A stretch of DNA of 64,000 nucleotides from Gammaproteobacteria bacterium (GTDB taxonomy: Bacteria; Pseudomonadota; Gammaproteobacteria; Steroidobacterales; Woeseiaceae), in contig JAHZJK010000024.1 of NCBI GenBank assembly GCA_022600955.1, forward strand, positions 248,003-312,002. The letters are read 5' to 3'. The notes below the pieces were generated by a model that worked only from the letters and a program-made list of their open reading frames with translations, made no database searches and was not told where the DNA came from. The translations under genes and the position numbers were made by a program. Shown in pieces: positions 60,488 to 64,000 of the stretch (position 1 is its first letter; each line of letters opens with the position of its first letter).

Positions 60488-61705
60488 TCATGCAGCAGCC
60501 TGACTGTCTCTAAGACAATTGATCATGGCTCTTTCAAGCAAAAACTCGCGAGCAGCCATCGGATCAGCGGCTGTTCTCATTAGCATCTTCTGCCGTTTCT
60601 TCTGAATGTCAGGGTCAGTTGATTCCATCAGTTTCTTATTCTGAATCGTGTGTTCCTGAACAAAGCGCACGGCGACGTCTTTTCGCTGCCGGTCGTAATG
60701 TGCCAGCGCATCGTGATAGTCGGCGCCTTCGTTGTATATCGCATCGAATTTTTCGCCGAGACAAAATGCATCGTGCAACCCGCCGTTCATACCCATTCCG
60801 CCGAGCGGGTTGTTGATATGGCAGGCGTCGCCAATCATGGCCATACGTCCGCTCGTGTAGGTTTCTGCAACGCGCTGGTTTACGGCGTAGAGGCTACGAT
60901 GCTTAATGTCGTAGTCGCCATCCAGGTCGTACAGGTGATGCAGGCGCTCCTGGATAAACTGCTCTGACAACAATAGCTGCTCGTCCGCGTCGGTCTCCGG
61001 TGTCGTTGGGAACAGCACGCGCCAGTGCTTGTCGGTTCGCAACACGACGCACCATTCTTCCGGATCCGCAACATAGTTGACGTAAGAGAAGTCATCAAAG
61101 ACTTGCTCAAATGGAAATGAGGTGCTGACGACCAGGAATTTCTCATCGTAGGTGAAGCCCAGAAAATCGATGCCGGCAGATTTTCGAACATTGCTGCGAG
61201 CACCCTCAGCACCGACAACAAATGCGCCGTCCAGCTGCATCTCCTCGCCGTCGTTGAGTACTTCAACCTGCACGCAATCGCCTGACTCGTGGTAGCCGGT
61301 AACCTCGTGTCCGAAACGGACATCGACGCCATCACAGGATTGCAACCGTTCACAGGTAAGGCGCGTGAGTTCGTACTGTTCGAGTTGCAAGCGGAATGGA
61401 AACCCGGTTTCATCCGCGATGAGCTGCATGTCAAAGGTTGCGGTTTCACCGCTGCGACGGTCGCGATACTGATAGCGAGGCGCTTTCAATCCTCTCGCCA
61501 GCATGTTCTCGACGATCCAGGGGTCAAGCTCTGCCAAGAGGTCCAGCGATGCCGGGTGAAAAGTCGATGCGCGCAGGTCAACCGGCAAAGCGAGTTGTTT
61601 CTCCAGCAAAACCACCGGTATGTCTTTTTTCGCCAGGCAGAGAGCCAGCGTAGAGCCGCTGGGTCCTGCGCCGGCAATGACAACGGGCAGACGGTCAGCA
61701 GTCAC
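60488..61705 (-). CDS. Class A FAD-dependent monooxygenase (PHBH fold)
   Basis: This is a 405-residue flavoprotein monooxygenase. The FAD-binding motif is VVIAGAGPSGSTLAL (residues 8-22), the middle DG motif is VVGAEGARSNVRK, and the GD motif is MIGDACHINNPLGGMGMNGG. The phrase DLRASTFHPASLDLL is common in aromatic-ring hydroxylases. It would hydroxylate an aromatic or heteroaromatic acid using NAD(P)H and O2. GTG 61705 is the likely start: it overlaps the stop of the hydrolase gene (GTGA) and has GGGGAGG before it; a longer frame to 61771 is not family-like. It is the third gene of the catabolic row. Confidence 0.9.
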   Translation of the reverse strand: MTADRLPVVIAGAGPSGSTLALCLAKKDIPVVLLEKQLALPVDLRASTFHPASLDLLAELDPWIVENMLARGLKAPRYQYRDRRSGETATFDMQLIADETGFPFRLQLEQYELTRLTCERLQSCDGVDVRFGHEVTGYHESGDCVQVEVLNDGEEMQLDGAFVVGAEGARSNVRKSAGIDFLGFTYDEKFLVVSTSFPFEQVFDDFSYVNYVADPEEWCVVLRTDKHWRVLFPTTPETDADEQLLLSEQFIQERLHHLYDLDGDYDIKHRSLYAVNQRVAETYTSGRMAMIGDACHINNPLGGMGMNGGLHDAFCLGEKFDAIYNEGADYHDALAHYDRQRKDVAVRFVQEHTIQNKKLMESTDPDIQKKRQKMLMRTAADPMAAREFLLERAMINCLRDSQAAA

Positions 61706-62499
61706 TGTGCTGCCTCCCGGGGAAAGAAGTTTCGCAGTAAATCGGCAACTTCCGCACTGTGCGTTTCGCAAACATAGGTCTTCGCACCATCGATTGTGCG
61801 CGTAATGGCGTTCCCCATTAGCCCGGCCGCCGCGTCCAGTTGCTCAAACATCGGGTCGCCTGTTCCGGCAAACAGCAGCGCCGGGGCCTCGCAGGCTTTA
61901 AGAGATGTTGCGAAGTCCTGCGCAATAACGGCTGCATAGGCTTGCGAGTAGCGCTCACCGAGTTGCAAGCCAAACAATGTCTCGCGCAGTGCCAGCTCCA
62001 ATGGTAGTTCGCCATCCTTGTTGCGCATGCGTTGCCACATACGTTGTACGTGCTCGCCGTTTTCGCTCAATGGGAAGGTCTGTGCCGCAGCAGGCAGCGA
62101 AAGTTTTTGTTCCTCGGTGAGCAATGTCGGGCCGGACATGGCGATTGCGGTAACGATGCGAGGTCGTATTGCGGCGATCTCCGCTGCGATAGAGGCGCCA
62201 GTGTGATGGCCAAAAAGACAACATGCATCGAGACCCAGCTCGTCAAAGAACTCCAGCATTGCATCTGCGAAATCCGTGATGCTGGAGTCACCGGGTAGCG
62301 GATCACTCATACCCATGCCCGGAATATCCGGTGCAAGCAGTCGGAAGTCGGTGGCTAGCAGCTGCATTAGCTGCTCGAACATCGCCGAATTACTTGGCGT
62401 CTGGTGCAGCAGCACGACCACTGGCTTGTTCGTCGTGCCAGCGAAGCGATAGTGCATCTGGCCAAATGACACCGGTACATAGCCACGACCCGCATTCAT
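61702..62499 (-). CDS. Alpha/beta-hydrolase fold protein with His at the nucleophile position
   Basis: This is a 265-residue alpha/beta-hydrolase-fold protein. The oxyanion region is VVLLHQTPSNSAMF, followed by LAPDIPGMGMSDP. The nucleophile elbow, usually GxSxG, reads LFGHHTGAS (GHHTG at residues 97-101), so His99 replaces Ser. The acid in AGTGDPMFEQ and the His in CETHSAEV are kept. A Ser-type hydrolase mechanism is therefore doubtful; other subfamilies with this elbow have no clear activity. ATG 62499 overlaps the aldehyde dehydrogenase stop by 4 nt. It probably acts on a ring-cleavage or C-C bond intermediate. Confidence 0.85.
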   Translation of the reverse strand: MNAGRGYVPVSFGQMHYRFAGTTNKPVVVLLHQTPSNSAMFEQLMQLLATDFRLLAPDIPGMGMSDPLPGDSSITDFADAMLEFFDELGLDACCLFGHHTGASIAAEIAAIRPRIVTAIAMSGPTLLTEEQKLSLPAAAQTFPLSENGEHVQRMWQRMRNKDGELPLELALRETLFGLQLGERYSQAYAAVIAQDFATSLKACEAPALLFAGTGDPMFEQLDAAAGLMGNAITRTIDGAKTYVCETHSAEVADLLRNFFPREAAQ

Positions 62500-63944
62500 T
62501 GAGCACCGCCAAGTTCGATGCTGACCCACTTGAGCTCAGAAAACTCGAGTGTTGAGTAGTGGCCGCCGCTCTTCCCGAGACCTGACATGCCCAGACCACC
62601 AATTGGTGCCAGCGCATTGCTCTGAAACGAGTGCATACCGATGTGCACTGAACCAGCTCGGATTTGACGCGCGGCGCGAAAAGCCCACTTGACGTTGCTG
62701 GTCAGGACCGCCGCAGAGAGGCCAAAGTCGCTGTCGTTCGCAATAGAGATTGCGTCGTCAAGGTCGACCGCCGCCACGAGGGATGCTATAGGGCCGAAGC
62801 TTTCATCGCGCCACAATGTCGAATCTCGCGGCGGTTCAACGACGATCGTTGGTTCATACACAAGGCCTTGTCTGACTTTGCCACCAGTCAACAATGTCGC
62901 ACCTCGCTCGAGGGCATCTTGCTGGTGCTGCTGAATCTTGGCCAATGCATTGCGGCTGATTACCGGTCCGTATACACATGCCGGATCCAGTTGATCGCCT
63001 ATTGGCAAGGACTCAAGGCAGGATTTGAGTTCTGCTGAAAAGTCATCATAGACAGGCGCCTCAACAATCATTCTCGAGTTCGCCATGCAAATCTGGCCAG
63101 CATGAGCAAACATGCCTTCTGCGGCGATGCGTGCTGCCTCTCGCGGATCGGCGTCGCGCAGCACGAGTACGGCACTCTTGCCTCCCAGCTCGAGCTGCAC
63201 TCGCCGCATACGCTGCATGGCGGCACTACCGACGGCAACACCTGTTGCGGTAGACCCCGTTAGTGCTACGCAGTCGATGTCAGTGTGTGATACCAATGGC
63301 TCACCACAGTCCTGTGGAAAGCCGGTGACCACATTGACGGTGCCATCCGGAATGCCAGCTTCCTTGAGGATGCTGGCATAGGTCATCGCGGTAAGCGGTG
63401 TCTCTTCAGATGGCTTGATGACGACACTGTTGCCGGCAGCCAATGGAAACGCAGACATCTTCACGGTAAGTGACAGCGGTGCGTTGTACGGCGCGATAAC
63501 AGCAACAACGCCTATTGCCTCGCGAAATACCATCGATACACGGTCGTTGCGATCGTTCGGAAAGGTGTCGCCGTACAAGCGACGCGCTTCACCTGCCGCA
63601 GTCCGGAGCAGGTCGACGGAGTAAGCGATTTCGCCGCGTGCCTTGCTGATCGTCGAACCACTCTCCTGCATTAGCGTTTGCAAAATGCGTTGCTCGCCCT
63701 GCGCGGCAATAATATCCGCGGCTCTGAGCAAGGCCGCCTCTCGCTGTGCTGGGGACATTGTTTGCCAGCGCGCAAAGCCGATACGTGCCGCTGTGACGGC
63801 CTTGTCTACATCATTCACGGTCGCAGTTGCTGCGTGACCGATAACTTCTTCGGTCGCCGGCGAGAATACTTCGAAGCATGCATTGCCCGTTGCGGCAACC
63901 ATGTTGCCGTCGATGAAGAGACCGTTGTTGATGAGCGCAGTCAC
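62496..63944 (-). CDS. NAD(P)-dependent aldehyde dehydrogenase
   Basis: This is a 482-residue ALDH-superfamily enzyme of typical length, oxidising an aldehyde to the acid. The catalytic Cys286 is in HAGQICMANSR, the general base Glu252 in LELGGKSAV and the transition-state Asn154 in APYNAP. The coenzyme site includes FPLAAGNSVVIKPSEETP and LTGSTATG. The sequence resembles vanillin/benzaldehyde-type dehydrogenases. It starts at GTG 63944, 5 nt after the stop of an upstream gene, and overlaps the alpha/beta-hydrolase gene by 4 nt, so it is part of the catabolic operon. Confidence 0.92.
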   Translation of the reverse strand: MTALINNGLFIDGNMVAATGNACFEVFSPATEEVIGHAATATVNDVDKAVTAARIGFARWQTMSPAQREAALLRAADIIAAQGEQRILQTLMQESGSTISKARGEIAYSVDLLRTAAGEARRLYGDTFPNDRNDRVSMVFREAIGVVAVIAPYNAPLSLTVKMSAFPLAAGNSVVIKPSEETPLTAMTYASILKEAGIPDGTVNVVTGFPQDCGEPLVSHTDIDCVALTGSTATGVAVGSAAMQRMRRVQLELGGKSAVLVLRDADPREAARIAAEGMFAHAGQICMANSRMIVEAPVYDDFSAELKSCLESLPIGDQLDPACVYGPVISRNALAKIQQHQQDALERGATLLTGGKVRQGLVYEPTIVVEPPRDSTLWRDESFGPIASLVAAVDLDDAISIANDSDFGLSAAVLTSNVKWAFRAARQIRAGSVHIGMHSFQSNALAPIGGLGMSGLGKSGGHYSTLEFSELKWVSIELGGAQ

Positions 63945-63949
63945 AATTC

Positions 63950-64000
63950 TTAGTCCGGCACCCCTTGTGGAACGCCTATCACACGCGAGCCACGAAAGAA
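63950..64000 (-). CDS. C-terminal end of an upstream gene (partial)
   Basis: An open frame enters from the right edge and stops with TAA at 63952-63950, 5 nt before the aldehyde dehydrogenase start. Only 16 residues are visible, ending VIGVPQGVPD. The tight spacing matches the other overlaps in this operon and supports a coding end, but nothing can be said about function. Confidence 0.45.
   Translation of the reverse strand, partial: FFRGSRVIGVPQGVPD

Noticed and set aside
1-64000. CRISPR arrays, tRNA/rRNA genes, insertion sequences, prophage
   Set aside because: No repeat-spacer pattern, cloverleaf-like gene, transposase or phage structural gene was seen on either strand.

Overview
This window looks like chromosomal DNA of a free-living, heterotrophic, probably aquatic gammaproteobacterium. 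The evidence is three TonB-dependent receptors, an FNR regulator with four iron-sulfur cysteines in E. coli-like spacing, OmpW, a NtrC-type two-component system beside a MacB-type exporter, and many secreted hydrolases. A Woeseiales-like affiliation is possible, but that is only a guess from gene content. I saw no tRNA, rRNA, CRISPR array, phage or insertion sequence. Genes are densely packed, with many 1-11 nt overlaps.

Region 1 (1-9649) is a LacI-controlled uptake and catabolism locus. It holds a truncated GlpD-like dehydrogenase, an SSF symporter, a TonB-dependent receptor, the LacI regulator, a Gfo/Idh/MocA dehydrogenase, a xylose-reductase-like aldo/keto reductase and a TauD-type dioxygenase. 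Two near-identical palindromes with the core CAAACGTTTG lie upstream of the receptor and of the dehydrogenase operon; they are the likely operators.

Region 2 (9666-19808) is mixed: a DUF1223 protein, an orphan TAXI solute-binding protein overlapping a YHS-type protein, a DUF2855 protein, a membrane diguanylate cyclase, a small unknown protein, an M19 dipeptidase downstream of a class I aldolase, and a UshA-like 5'-nucleotidase broken by one frameshift.

Region 3 (19845-33000) carries a HlyD/ATPase/permease exporter divergent from a response regulator/histidine kinase pair. It continues with an ECF sigma operon (sigma, anti-sigma-like, HEAT-repeat and small secreted proteins), OmpW behind an FNR box, the FNR regulator itself, a BaiN-type flavoprotein and an Lrp/AsnC regulator.

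Region 4 (33080-50033) has a LysR regulator, a second TonB-dependent receptor with a strong terminator, two divergent secreted transglutaminase-fold cysteine proteins, a TolB-propeller/amidohydrolase fusion, a translationally coupled amidohydrolase pair in which one partner has lost its metal-binding histidines, a lipoprotein esterase and a DUF2339 membrane protein.

Region 5 (50165-56001) is a CydDC-like heterodimeric ABC exporter followed by a bile-acid-symporter-family transporter, an unknown membrane protein and a GNAT acetyltransferase.

Region 6 (56008-64000) is the most unusual. It is a minus-strand catabolic cluster: aldehyde dehydrogenase, an alpha/beta hydrolase with His at the nucleophile position, a class A flavin monooxygenase, a maleate-isomerase/Asp-Glu-racemase-like protein with neither catalytic Cys, a third TonB-dependent receptor, then a terminator and a second racemase-like paralogue that keeps only one Cys. 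It probably imports and degrades a ring compound by a route that does not match a pathway I can name.
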